Part shown: positions 26,506-34,232 of the stretch, in pieces | Numbering within the stretch: the first letter of the stretch is position 1 | Layout of the letters: every line of letters begins with the position of its first letter | Assembly: GCA_015665415.1 (NCBI GenBank) | Contig: JADFAE010000009.1 | Span: 1 to 64,000 of the forward strand | Source: Roseobacter sp. | Lineage (GTDB): Bacteria; Pseudomonadota; Alphaproteobacteria; Rhodobacterales; Rhodobacteraceae | Length of the DNA: 64,000 nt | Reading direction: 5' to 3' | Made by a program: the position numbers and the translations under genes | Notes under the pieces: generated by a model | What the model was told of the DNA's origin: nothing | The model's input: only the letters and a program-made list of their open reading frames with translations | The model's database searches: none

Positions 26506-26932
26506 GGCTTATCCTCAAAGTAGAGTTCAGGATTAAACTTTGGGTGCGGTATGTTTCACGTTCGAACCCCGCACGCAAGGGAAGGGGTGAAATTTGCACC
26601 GGTGCTGCGTTGATTTGGCGCGCAGGCTGTAGATATTGGCGTGCATCGGCCTTTTTTGTAGGCCAAAGGAAACGAAAAACCTACGCTAAGGTCGCATTTG
26701 CCTCGGATCTTGTCCGTTTTGCGGCGGGCTGCCTCTGTGACAAAGGCTAGGAAAACGTGCCGGTTTTGACCCGCCCCACCATGACCGGACAGGCGATGAT
26801 AGACAAAATGTCCCTTTTTGCGCGGGGGACAAATTAGCGCTGTTTTTGGCGGCGAGGCTGTGGTCTTGAGCAACAGGAATTCCAGGCAGGAGGCGGCGAA
26901 CCTCCAACCCGACGAGGAGAAACACAGACAAG
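26506..26932. other. Divergent promoter region between nadA and tupB, 427 bp
   Basis: It must carry outward promoters for nadABC and tupBCA. I noted a small pair TGTCCC...GGGACA (about 26810-26832) and a ggcc-T6-gtaggcc element near 26650. Neither matches a regulator I know. No gene, and no riboswitch recognised by eye. Confidence 0.5.
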
Positions 26933-27637
26933 ATGGCTGATCTGTTGGATGGCATGGTCCGGGCCTTTTGGCTGTTGGTAACCCTGGACAGGGATCTGGT
27001 GGAGATCACTCTGCGGTCGCTGCAGGTCACTTTGACCGCATTGGCGATCGCCGCTTTGATCGCGCTGCCGCTGGCGGCACTGTTGTCGGTTCGCCGGTTT
27101 CGCCTGCGCCGGGTCACCATTGCGGTGTTGAACGCATTGATGGGGTTGCCGCCGGTGGTGGTGGGCCTGATTGTCTATGTTTTCCTGTCCCGCTCGGGCC
27201 CGCTTGGGGTGCTGGGGTTGTTGTTCACGCCGACCGCGATGATCATTGCCCAGGTGATCATCATTGTGCCGCTGATCGCCTCGATTGCGCACCAGTCGCT
27301 GCGTGAGCTGTGGAGCGATTACCACGATCTGCTGATTTCGATGAATGCCACCCAATCGCAGCGCATCAAGGCGCTGTTGTGGGATGGGCGTCGCGCCCTT
27401 TTGACGGCGGCCCTGGCCGGGTTTGGGCGCGCCATTGGCGAGGTTGGGGCGATCATGGTGGTGGGCGGCAACATCGACCATGCCACCCGGGTGCTGACCA
27501 CGGCCATCGCGCTGGAGACCGGCAAGGGCGATTTTGCCATGGCGCTGGGCCTTGGGTTTGTGCTGATCGCGCTGGCGATTGCCGTCAATCTGGCAATCCA
27601 CTGGTTGGGTCATACCGAAAGCGAGGGGCGCTGGTGA
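26933..27637 (+). CDS. tupB: Tungstate ABC transporter permease
   Basis: 234 aa inner-membrane permease with about five helices. It has the TupB-type layout: EITLRSLQVTLTALAIAAL, LNALMGLPPVVVGLIVYVFLS fragments, and the cytoplasmic coupling loop GFGRAIGEVGAIMVVGGN that contacts the ATPase. It lies in tupB-tupC-tupA order. The stop overlaps the tupC start. The substrate call (tungstate rather than molybdate) follows from the TupA-type binding protein and the gene order. Confidence 0.88.
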   Translation: MADLLDGMVRAFWLLVTLDRDLVEITLRSLQVTLTALAIAALIALPLAALLSVRRFRLRRVTIAVLNALMGLPPVVVGLIVYVFLSRSGPLGVLGLLFTPTAMIIAQVIIIVPLIASIAHQSLRELWSDYHDLLISMNATQSQRIKALLWDGRRALLTAALAGFGRAIGEVGAIMVVGGNIDHATRVLTTAIALETGKGDFAMALGLGFVLIALAIAVNLAIHWLGHTESEGRW

Positions 27638-28353
27638 TGGCTGAGCCGATGTTTCCCCTGGTGGCCGAACAGGCGCAGGTGCGCCGACGGGGCAAGGTGC
27701 TGGTTGGTCCGGTGGATCTGACCCTGCAAGGTCAGGGCACCACCATTGTCATCGGTCCCAATGGGGCCGGAAAGACCTCTTTGCTGAAGATGCTGCACGG
27801 CATTCTGCGGATGAACGGCGGCGATTTGCGCTGGGCCTGTCCAATGGCAGAGGCGCAGCGGCGGCAAGCCTTTGTGTTCCAGTCGCCGGTGATGATGCGG
27901 CGTTCTGTCGTCGACAATATCGCCTACCCGCTGCAGCTGATCGGAACAAAGCGCAAGGAGGCCCGCGCCCGCGCCGCCGCCTGGGCTGAACGGATCAGCC
28001 TGGGCGATGCCCTGGATCGTCCCGCCACGCTGCTCTCGGGGGGAGAGCGGCAGAAATTGGCCTTGGCCCGCGCCCTGATCCGCGAGCCGGATGTGCTGTT
28101 TCTGGATGAACCCTGCGCGTCCTTGGATGGGCGCGCCACCCGCGAGATCGAAGAGATCCTGCAACAGACCGCATCCGAGGGCACCCGGCTGATCATGTCC
28201 ACTCATAACATGGGGCAGGCGCAACGGCTGGCAGATGAGGTGATCTTTGTGCTGCAGGGGCGCATTCATGAATTCAGCCCGGCAGTGGAGTTTTTCAGCG
28301 GGCCAAGAACGGCCCAGGCCAAAGCCTTTTTGAGAGGAGATATTGTCGAATGA
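27637..28353 (+). CDS. tupC: Tungstate ABC transporter ATP-binding protein
   Basis: 238 aa. Walker A GPNGAGKTS, Q-loop VFQSPVMMRRSVVDN, ABC signature LLSGGERQKLALARAL, Walker B DVLFLDEPCASLD and the switch histidine in MSTHNMGQAQRLADE are all present. Start chosen at 27637, where ATG overlaps the tupB stop by one base; a much longer upstream frame would overlap tupB entirely. It ends with an ATGA overlap into tupA. It powers import of the oxyanion. Confidence 0.92.
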   Translation: MAEPMFPLVAEQAQVRRRGKVLVGPVDLTLQGQGTTIVIGPNGAGKTSLLKMLHGILRMNGGDLRWACPMAEAQRRQAFVFQSPVMMRRSVVDNIAYPLQLIGTKRKEARARAAAWAERISLGDALDRPATLLSGGERQKLALARALIREPDVLFLDEPCASLDGRATREIEEILQQTASEGTRLIMSTHNMGQAQRLADEVIFVLQGRIHEFSPAVEFFSGPRTAQAKAFLRGDIVE

Positions 28354-29153
28354 AACAGATGTTGTTGGGCGCTTTTGCCAGCCTGATGCTGTCCGGGGCT
28401 GCGCTGGCCGAGGAAATGAAGCTGGCGGTGACCACCTCCTTTCACAACTCTGGCCTGGCAGAGGTTCTGCTGCCCGAGATCAAGGCGGATCTGGATCTGG
28501 ATCTGCAGTTGCTGGTGGTAGGCACTGGTCAGGCCATCCGTCTGGGCGAGGCCGGGGATGTGGATGCCATTTTGGTGCATTCGCAACGGGCAGAGGAAAA
28601 ATTCCTGGCCGGTGGCTATGGCAGCCATCGTCGCGAGATCATGTATAATGATTTTGTCTTTGTCGGACCCGGATCTGATGAGGCCGGCATCCAAGAGGCA
28701 AAAGACGCAGCAGCGGCCTTGCAATCGATCGCCGAGGTCGGCGCGCCCTTTGTCAGCCGCGGAGACGACAGCGGCACTCACAAGAAAGAGCTGAGCCTCT
28801 GGGCGGCGGCGAATCTGGATCCGCAGGGTTTTGGTGCTTGGTACCGGGCTGTTGGGGCCGGCATGGGGGCGGCGTTGAACACGGCGGCGGGCATGGAGGC
28901 CTATATCATCGCGGACCGTGCCAGCTGGCTGAACTTTGGCAACAAGGGCAATCTGAAGCTGTTGTTTGCCGGAGATCCGGTGCTGTTCAACCAATATGCC
29001 TATCTGCCGGTGAGCTCGGATAAACACCCCCATGTGAAAACCGAACTGGCGCAACAGCTTGAGGCCTGGCTGACTTCGGACAAGGCCAGAGATCTGATCA
29101 ACGGCTATCAGATCGAAGGTGAGGCCCTGTTTGTGTTCAACGCCCAACAGTGA
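28350..29153 (+). CDS. tupA: Tungstate-binding periplasmic protein
   Basis: 267 aa with a signal peptide of about 20 residues (MKQMLLGAFASLMLSGAALA). The mature protein has the oxyanion-binding TTSFHNSGLAEVLLP near its start, close to the TTTS motif of TupA proteins. VGTGQAIRLGEAGDVDAILVHS and VSRGDDSGTHKKEL follow and are also typical. Located in the periplasm, it delivers tungstate to TupBC. Which tungsten enzyme uses the metal is not shown here. Confidence 0.9.
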   Translation: MKQMLLGAFASLMLSGAALAEEMKLAVTTSFHNSGLAEVLLPEIKADLDLDLQLLVVGTGQAIRLGEAGDVDAILVHSQRAEEKFLAGGYGSHRREIMYNDFVFVGPGSDEAGIQEAKDAAAALQSIAEVGAPFVSRGDDSGTHKKELSLWAAANLDPQGFGAWYRAVGAGMGAALNTAAGMEAYIIADRASWLNFGNKGNLKLLFAGDPVLFNQYAYLPVSSDKHPHVKTELAQQLEAWLTSDKARDLINGYQIEGEALFVFNAQQ

Positions 29154-29166
29154 AATTGCGACGGCA

Positions 29167-29207
29167 AGGTCTCGCAGTCCCCTCAAGTGATCGAAACTGC
29201 GAGACCT
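29167..29207. terminator. Bidirectional hairpin between convergent genes
   Basis: Arms 29167-29178 (aggtctcgcagt) and 29196-29207 pair perfectly over 12 bp with a 17-nt loop, 13 bp past the tupA stop and 23 bp past the stop of the convergent DUF2145 gene. No long T-run, so termination is inferred from the position. Confidence 0.6.
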
Positions 29208-29230
29208 CGTGACTGTCTGATTTGGGTGGA

Positions 29231-30031
29231 TTAAAATCGCATGACCCTGTCCGGGGTAATTCTGTAGATTTCAGCCTCCAGTCTGTTTTCCTGCATGAAG
29301 CGCGCAATCGAGCCAAAGGTGGCGGTGGCAACCTCGCCGCCATGATCCTCGGTGGTCAGTGCCGATGAGGCGACGGATGCCAAGGACCGTTTGAGTCCCG
29401 TCAGCTGAATTGTCTGAGGTTGAAAATGGGCCGCGATATTGGCTTTGATCTGCGCCAGATCCCGGGTGTCATAGAGACTTGCCATCAGGACATTCAATGT
29501 ATGTTCCGTACAGTTTTGGAACTGGTTGCTTTTGGGGTTGGACAACACCGAATATCGCGCATTGTGCAGAGCTGAATAGGTTGGGCCTGAGATGACTTTC
29601 AGCAGCTTTCTCTGTAGTCGGGCATCCGGAATGATGATGCCGGCATCCAACCTGTGAGCACCTGCAAAGAAATCTGCGGGACTGTCCTGAACGAGGTGGC
29701 TTTGGGATCGGTTTTGGGATGTTTGATACAGATTATAGGCTTGATAGCCGCGCCCGCTGCTGCCATCTGCGCGGGTGATCTGGGAATAGACCCAATAGCT
29801 TACATGGGTGTAGTTGACCCCATCGGGCAGGGCTGAAGGGTCTCGACCTATCCGGGCTACAATTGCGACTTGCGCGCCGCGTGATGCCAGATCTTGCTGA
29901 ACGCGGTTGGAGAATGCAGCGACCTCGGCGGTGGGCAGCTGGGGTTTTCCAGCCTCACTGCTGCCTGCTGTTGCAAATGTGGGCAGGGCGGAAATCAGGG
30001 CAAAAAATGTCGAAATGAAAATACGTTTCAT
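29231..30031 (-). CDS. Exported DUF2145 protein
   Basis: 266 aa from the ATG at 30031 (MKRIFISTFFALISALP). The signal peptide ends around TFATA. The mature part shows a likely NlpC/P60-like cysteine-histidine arrangement: VNYTHVSYWVYSQI early and FQNCTEHTLNVLMASLYD later, the pair conserved in DUF2145 proteins. Activity has not been shown for this family to my knowledge. It follows a 109-aa exported protein gene by 19 bp and shares its promoter, where palindromic operator sites lie. Convergent with tupA. Confidence 0.75.
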   Translation of the reverse strand: MKRIFISTFFALISALPTFATAGSSEAGKPQLPTAEVAAFSNRVQQDLASRGAQVAIVARIGRDPSALPDGVNYTHVSYWVYSQITRADGSSGRGYQAYNLYQTSQNRSQSHLVQDSPADFFAGAHRLDAGIIIPDARLQRKLLKVISGPTYSALHNARYSVLSNPKSNQFQNCTEHTLNVLMASLYDTRDLAQIKANIAAHFQPQTIQLTGLKRSLASVASSALTTEDHGGEVATATFGSIARFMQENRLEAEIYRITPDRVMRF

Positions 30032-30050
30032 GGGGTTCTCCTTCTCTGGA

Positions 30051-30380
30051 TTAGCGCAGAACCGGTGGATCATTGGGACGCAGCTTGGGAGGCTCCTGGC
30101 GGTGACTGGCTTGCGGAGGCAACAGATCTTCACCCAGTTTCTGGGCCCCGGTCCCGACCTGTTCCAATGCGGCGCCGGACACGGCAACCACAGAACCAAA
30201 GGTGAGGATGGGGACCGCCGCAACCGTGGCGAGACCGGTGGATGCCGCAGCAGAACCATGGCTTGCGGCCTGGCCGCTATGGTCAATTGCGCGCGCAGAA
30301 TGCTGGCTGCTGGGGCCGGAAAACGATGGTGTTGCGGTGAGCATGAGAAGAAGAATGAGCGGTAATGAACGGGTGATCAT
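30051..30380 (-). CDS. Small exported hypothetical protein
   Basis: 109 aa from the ATG at 30380 (MITRSLPLILLLML), preceded by a good ribosome site (ggag). The signal peptide ends near PSFSG. A second hydrophobic Ala/Val-rich stretch lies at about 48-70 (ATVAAVPILTFGSVVAV), and the proline-rich C terminus ends RPNDPPVLR. No recognised family. Upstream of and cotranscribed with the DUF2145 gene. It probably forms a small envelope module with it. Confidence 0.65.
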   Translation of the reverse strand: MITRSLPLILLLMLTATPSFSGPSSQHSARAIDHSGQAASHGSAAASTGLATVAAVPILTFGSVVAVSGAALEQVGTGAQKLGEDLLPPQASHRQEPPKLRPNDPPVLR

Positions 30381-30394
30381 GAGAAACTCCACTT

Positions 30395-30409
30395 GTGAAC
30401 GATGTTCAC
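30395..30409. promoter_or_regulatory. Palindrome GTGAAC-GAT-GTTCAC
   Basis: Perfect 6-bp arms with a 3-bp centre, 14 bp upstream of the small exported protein start. It shares the TGAAC...GTTCA half-sites with two further sites at 30449-30474. Typical of TetR-type operators; the cognate regulator is not identified. Confidence 0.55.
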
Positions 30410-30448
30410 GTAATTTGGAGTGTGGCATGTTTTGAGTCAAGGAAATTT

Positions 30449-30474
30449 TGAACAATGTTCATGAATATCGTTCA
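30449..30474. promoter_or_regulatory. Two adjacent TGAAC-N3-GTTCA palindromes
   Basis: 30449-30461 is a perfect 13-bp palindrome (TGAAC AAT GTTCA). Directly abutting, 30462-30474 is a near-perfect copy (TGAAT ATC GTTCA). Together with 30395-30409 they form an operator cluster between the exported-protein operon and a 40-codon plus-strand frame, suggesting control of one or both directions. Confidence 0.55.
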
Positions 30475-30532
30475 CGAATCGAGCTAAGGTGTTGTGAAGG
30501 CGAGATATCTTTTCCGCTGGGAGGTTTCAAAA

Positions 30533-30655
30533 ATGCCAAGACACCCTGAATTGCGCAGTCCAAAGTCAAAAGGGCCTTTGGAAAAAGACCTTGGATTCGG
30601 ACAAGGCCACCGCGCCGCGCCCAACCCGAAAGACGTTCCCCTAAGTCGTTTATGA
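30533..30655 (+). CDS. Possible 40-aa small protein or leader peptide
   Basis: Reads MPRHPELRSPKSKGPLEKDL and ends KDVPLSRL. A strong ribosome site (gggagg) lies 8 nt upstream, and the operator cluster ends 58 bp before the ATG. No family recognised; rich in lysine, arginine and proline. It could be a real small cytosolic protein, a leader peptide, or the stub of a lost regulator, since divergent TetR genes often sit in this position. I saw no regulator sequence downstream. Confidence 0.35.
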   Translation: MPRHPELRSPKSKGPLEKDLGFGQGHRAAPNPKDVPLSRL

Positions 30656-30795
30656 ACCTGCAATGGGCCAAGGGATGAGGGGGCCTGCAGATATGCGTGC
30701 CTTGGCCCGCGATGGCTCTCGCGGGCGATTGGCCTACCGTTGACCTGCGCGTCTCTGACCTTAAACTGGGGCTGCAGGGGGCTGCCTATGACGCG

Positions 30796-31608
30796 CTATC
30801 TTGTGGCACTGAAAACCTGCCCCTGAATCTTGGCCGACACCGGGCCAGAGCCAAAGCGGCGCTCGATATCGGAGGTGGCGGCTTTGGTGATTTTTTCCAG
30901 GGATCCGCTTTGGCGCTGCTCCAATTCGTTGCGCAATGGGGTTCCCTGACAATAGGCGATTGCCGGAACATGGGGGCCTTCGGCCTGGCTTTGCGAGGTG
31001 ATCGTCTGCGCGGAAACGGTCGTAAAGCCCGCCCCCTTGAGCGCTGCAACTATGCTCTGCGTGTCGTGGTAGCCATGCGGGGTGCGGGGCAGGAATTGCG
31101 GCGGATCATCGGGAAAGAAGCCTGCGGCGGTTTCAGTGACGCTCTGGGCAAATTCGTTCTCGCTGATGTGGTCCCAGACATTGAAAATGAATTGCCCACC
31201 TTCACGCAGAACACGCCAGGCCTCGCGAAACCCCTGGGGTTTGTCCGGCAGGAACATGACGCCGAACTGACAGCAGACTGTGTCAAAGACCTGATCGGCG
31301 AAAGGCAGCGCCATGGCATCGGCCTGCTGCCATTCCAGGCGTGGATCTGGCGGTTGTTTTTGTTCTGCCCGCGCCAGCATCGGTGGGTTCAGATCACTCA
31401 CCACATAGCGCGTATCCGGTGCCAGCAAAGGCGCCAGGGCCCGGGTCACAACCCCACTGCCGGCCGCAGTCTCCAACACTGCATTCGGGGCGATTTCGGC
31501 AACCCGTTGCGCCATGTCCCGGGCATAGGTTTCAAAGATCAAGGGCACTAGAAAATCGTCGTAAACTTCGGGAATTGATCCGGTGAAATTCTTGTCTGAA
31601 CTGGACAT
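30796..31608 (-). CDS. Class I SAM-dependent methyltransferase
   Basis: 270 aa from the ATG at 31608 (MSSSDKNF). SAM-binding motif I is VLETAAGSGVVTRAL, motif II the acidic VVSDLNPPMLARAE, and the following ADAMALPFADQVFDTVCCQFG matches the methyltransferase-11 subgroup (UbiE-like). The start SIPEVYDDFLVPLIFE is typical of small-molecule methyltransferases of this subgroup. The methyl acceptor is unknown. It stands alone between the 40-codon frame and the phn region. Confidence 0.85.
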   Translation of the reverse strand: MSSSDKNFTGSIPEVYDDFLVPLIFETYARDMAQRVAEIAPNAVLETAAGSGVVTRALAPLLAPDTRYVVSDLNPPMLARAEQKQPPDPRLEWQQADAMALPFADQVFDTVCCQFGVMFLPDKPQGFREAWRVLREGGQFIFNVWDHISENEFAQSVTETAAGFFPDDPPQFLPRTPHGYHDTQSIVAALKGAGFTTVSAQTITSQSQAEGPHVPAIAYCQGTPLRNELEQRQSGSLEKITKAATSDIERRFGSGPVSAKIQGQVFSATR

Positions 31609-31712
31609 AGCGCCTCTCGATCCTTGCAAATGGTGACTTGGACTATGGGGCAGCTATAGCACAGTTCGCCCGGTTTGGCGGGTTGGATCTGTGCAGCTCA
31701 TATCTCCTGCCC

Positions 31713-31759
31713 ATCCAGGGTGAGCGTCACCCGGTCTCCGGCAAACCAGGTGCGGCCAA
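31713..31759. repeat. 47-bp direct repeat, copy 1 (phnF 3' end relic)
   Basis: Identical over 47 bp to 32383-32429, which codes for the penultimate part of PhnF (WFAGDRVTLTLD on the minus strand). In copy 1 the same frame continues for a few codons (GQEI) to a stop, so it may be the original phnF ending, now separated from phnF by about 620 bp that hold a lipoprotein gene. Confidence 0.9.
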
Positions 31760-31803
31760 TCTTAAGGGTCGTCCCTGGCAGAGGGGGTTGATCCTTAAGA
31801 TTG
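31757..31803. terminator. 11-bp stem hairpin downstream of lipoprotein gene
   Basis: Arms 31757-31767 (caatcttaagg) and 31793-31803 pair perfectly with a 25-nt loop, 43 bp past the lipoprotein stop. It begins at the last bases of the 47-bp repeat, so it could also mark the edge of an inserted segment. No T-run. Confidence 0.4.
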
Positions 31804-31846
31804 TGCAGGCCTTGTCTTTCTGGGGTAGAGGTTAAAGGGCATTGTA

Positions 31847-32224
31847 TTAGGTGCAGGTGGTCGGGACACCTTTAGCCACGATTTCCTGCCAGTCCGCCCC
31901 AAGTTGTTCGCGCGCTGACAGGGCATTGCGTGCTTTGGAACTGTTTTCAGGAATAACCTGAACGATCATTCCTTGCTCATGGGTGCCTGACCAGAAGTTG
32001 GAATTGTTAGTATCTCCGACCAGGACAAACTTGTCCCCACCTTGCCGAATGACTTCTAGGGCCGCTGTCTTAAATGCAACGTTGCGGGCCCCATTGGGGC
32101 CGCAGGCCGGTGCTGCGGTCGTAGCGATCTTAAAGGTGTCTTTGGACATGGGTTGGATGCTTGATTGAGCACATGCGGCCATCACCAGAAGCAAGCTCGA
32201 TGAGGCAAGAAAACGATAATTCAA
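31847..32224 (-). CDS. Hypothetical lipoprotein
   Basis: 125 aa with a lipoprotein signal peptide: MNYRFLASSSLLLVMAACAQ, lipobox LVMAAC, predicted lipidated cysteine at residue 18. The mature part contains two more cysteines (PACGPNG and the final TTCT), which may form a disulfide, and KFVLVGDTNNSNFWSGTHEQG. Not a family I recognise. Its codons are less GC-rich than those of phnF. It lies inside the segment bounded by the 47-bp direct repeats, so it was probably inserted downstream of phnF. Confidence 0.65.
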   Translation of the reverse strand: MNYRFLASSSLLLVMAACAQSSIQPMSKDTFKIATTAAPACGPNGARNVAFKTAALEVIRQGGDKFVLVGDTNNSNFWSGTHEQGMIVQVIPENSSKARNALSAREQLGADWQEIVAKGVPTTCT

Positions 32225-32364
32225 ACTTCTAATCTCCTAAGATTTATTTGGGAAAGCGGAATCATTTAACGCGACTCGCACTCTCCCAGAAACCATCTAT
32301 AGGAGAACTGCATTTTGATGCAATCTATTGGTTTTGTCGCCAATCTAAGGGGCACTAAGCCGTG

Positions 32365-33084
32365 CTAGTGTCCAACTTGTGAATCCAGGGTGAGCGTCAC
32401 CCGGTCTCCGGCAAACCAGGTGCGGCCAAACTCGACCGGGCGGCCTTTGGGATCGATATTTACCCCGGTGGTCCGCAGGATGGGGGCGCCTTCGGAGATG
32501 CGCAGATGCAGGGCTTGCGTCGCATTGGCCAGTTTGGCGGTGATCCGGGTCTCGGCGCGAGTATAATCTGCGATCCCGCAGATCTTGAGGGCCGCCGTCA
32601 CGGATTGAGTCTGCTCCAATGCAGCCAGCAAACCGGGCAGGGGATCTGCTGGAAAGACGCTCTGAAACAGGGCGATGGGTTGCTCATCTGCCAGTGACAG
32701 CCCGTCATAGACATGAACTGGCGCGCCGGGCTCCAGATCCAAAGCAGCGGCCTCACTTTTGCCTGCTCCCCGTGTTTCAAGTGCCAGAATTTGTTTGGCT
32801 GGGGTCTGGCCGCCTTTGGCAATGTTCTGATGAAATCGCACCCGTTTTCCGATGGGGTAATCCGTTGGCGTTGCAGCAACAAATACGCCTGAGCCCCGGC
32901 GTGGATGCACCAGGCCCTGATCCGCCATCTCCGCCAGAGCACGCCGCACCGTATGCCTGTTGACCCCAAACCGGGCTGCCAATTGCGCCTCTGCGGGCAG
33001 TTTCGCCCCGGTGCTATAGCGCCCTTGACCGATGTCATCCGTGAGGCTGTTGGCAATTGTCTTCCAGATTGCAGAGCGGGCCAT
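32365..33084 (-). CDS. phnF: Phosphonate operon GntR regulator
   Basis: 239 aa. N-terminal GntR winged helix (about 8-75: KLPAEAQLAARFGVNRHTVR, then GLVHPRRGSGVFV) and a UTRA ligand-binding domain (about 85-235: IGKRVRFHQNI, ILRTTGVNIDPKGRPVEFG, WFAGDRVTLTLD). It is the usual repressor or regulator of C-P lyase genes and is divergent from phnG with a 107-bp gap. That gap holds an inverted repeat. Its last codons (SQVGH) differ from those after the second copy of its 3' end at 31713. Confidence 0.9.
   Translation of the reverse strand: MARSAIWKTIANSLTDDIGQGRYSTGAKLPAEAQLAARFGVNRHTVRRALAEMADQGLVHPRRGSGVFVAATPTDYPIGKRVRFHQNIAKGGQTPAKQILALETRGAGKSEAAALDLEPGAPVHVYDGLSLADEQPIALFQSVFPADPLPGLLAALEQTQSVTAALKICGIADYTRAETRITAKLANATQALHLRISEGAPILRTTGVNIDPKGRPVEFGRTWFAGDRVTLTLDSQVGH
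32383..32429. repeat. 47-bp direct repeat, copy 2 (inside phnF)
   Basis: The functional partner of 31713-31759, within the phnF 3' end; copy start points are 670 bp apart. The match is exact and ends abruptly on both sides. Confidence 0.9.
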
Positions 33085-33140
33085 GTCATCAAACTTTCAC
33101 AAGGTTTCGATTGCGCCCCTTTGGGTGAATCGCTTAGTAT

Positions 33141-33169
33141 TTGTCTAGTTGTATAGTGAATATAGACAA
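33141..33169. promoter_or_regulatory. Inverted repeat in phnF-phnG intergenic region
   Basis: TTGTCTA (33141-33147) and TAGACAA (33163-33169) are exact inverses with 15 bp between. They sit 23 bp before the phnG start and about 57 bp before phnF. This is the likely PhnF operator, and could control both directions. Confidence 0.6.
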
Positions 33170-33191
33170 CCCGGCCAAGAGGCTTTGAAAG

Positions 33192-33644
33192 ATGAAAACA
33201 GAAAATTCCACGGATGCGCGCAGGGCCTGGATGGGGCTTTTGGCGCAGTCAAACGAGGCTGAGCTGGCACGGCTCTGGCTGGCTTTTGGCGCCAAGCCAG
33301 CCTTTGATTGGCTGCGCGTGCCAGAGGCCGGGGGGGTGATGGTGCGAGGGCGCATGGGCGGCAGCGGTGCCGCCTTCAACCTTGGTGAAATGACGGTGAC
33401 CCGTTGCGCGCTCACCCTCAACGACGGAACCGTTGGCCATGCCTATGTACAGGGGCGCTCCAAACCCAAAGCCGAGATCGCGGCCCAGATCGACGCGCTG
33501 ATGCAGACCGAAGTGGCAGCTGATCTGCGTGCCGCCGTTCTGGCCCCGCTGCAGGCAGCCAAACAGGCCACCAAAGAAGCACGCGCTGCCAAGGCTGCGG
33601 CCACAAAGGTCGAATTTTTCACCATGGTTCGGGGGGAAGACTGA
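33192..33644 (+). CDS. phnG: Phosphonate C-P lyase subunit PhnG
   Basis: 150 aa. PhnG is part of the PhnGHIJ core complex that attaches the ribose 1-triphosphate to the phosphonate and cleaves the C-P bond. Family features: RRAWMGLLAQSNEAELARLW at the start, PEAGGVMVRGRMGGSGAAFNLGE fragments, MTVTRCALTL and GHAYVQGRSKPKAE. The first gene of the operon, its stop overlaps phnH by one base. Confidence 0.94.
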   Translation: MKTENSTDARRAWMGLLAQSNEAELARLWLAFGAKPAFDWLRVPEAGGVMVRGRMGGSGAAFNLGEMTVTRCALTLNDGTVGHAYVQGRSKPKAEIAAQIDALMQTEVAADLRAAVLAPLQAAKQATKEARAAKAAATKVEFFTMVRGED

Positions 33645-34228
33645 TGCTGCAACAGCAAGAAAGCAACAGCTTTGGCGGTGGCTTTGCCAGGCCGGCCATC
33701 GATTCCGCCCATGGGTTTCGCGCGGCCATGAGTGCCATGGCCCGCCCTGGCACGCGTCAACCTATCGCGGGCGCAGCCCCACCCGGAGGGATCTCCGGGG
33801 CCGCAGGGGCGCTGCTCCTCACTCTCTGTGATCCGGAAACGGGCATCTATCTGGCGGCAGATATGGACAGCAAGCCGCTGCGTGATTGGATCGCCTTTCA
33901 CACCGGAGCGCCGATTGTCTCAGCGGCACATGCCGATTTTGCGCTGGGCAGCTGGGCGGCGCTGATGCCGCTGGCGCAATTTCCCACTGGCACCGCCGAA
34001 TACCCTGACCGCTCTGCGACATTGATTGTCGAGGTCACCGGGTTTGACCGTGAAAACGCCACGCTCAGCGGGCCGGGGATCAAGGATACCTCTGCCATGG
34101 CTCTGCCCGAAGTTGCCGCCTTCCAGGAAAATGCCGCGCGCTACCCGCAAGGGCTGGATTTCTTTTTCACCTCCGGGTCCGAGCTGGCAGCCCTGCCGCG
34201 TTCGACCCGGGTTCTGGCAAAGGATTGA
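33644..34228 (+). CDS. phnH: Phosphonate C-P lyase subunit PhnH
   Basis: 194 aa. Typical start region GGFARPAIDSAHGFRAAMSAMARPG, then LLLTLCDPETGIYLA and the late PGIKDTSAMALP and NAARYPQGLDFFFTSG. PhnH is a core-complex subunit, a homodimer related to PLP-enzyme folds but lacking catalysis of its own. Overlaps phnG by one base and precedes phnI by 4 bp. Confidence 0.94.
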   Translation: MLQQQESNSFGGGFARPAIDSAHGFRAAMSAMARPGTRQPIAGAAPPGGISGAAGALLLTLCDPETGIYLAADMDSKPLRDWIAFHTGAPIVSAAHADFALGSWAALMPLAQFPTGTAEYPDRSATLIVEVTGFDRENATLSGPGIKDTSAMALPEVAAFQENAARYPQGLDFFFTSGSELAALPRSTRVLAKD

Positions 34229-34232
34229 TTGC

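Noticed and set aside
27310-27636. Extended upstream start for tupC
   Set aside because: Would lie wholly inside tupB in another frame; the overlapping ATG at 27637 is the normal start for the family.
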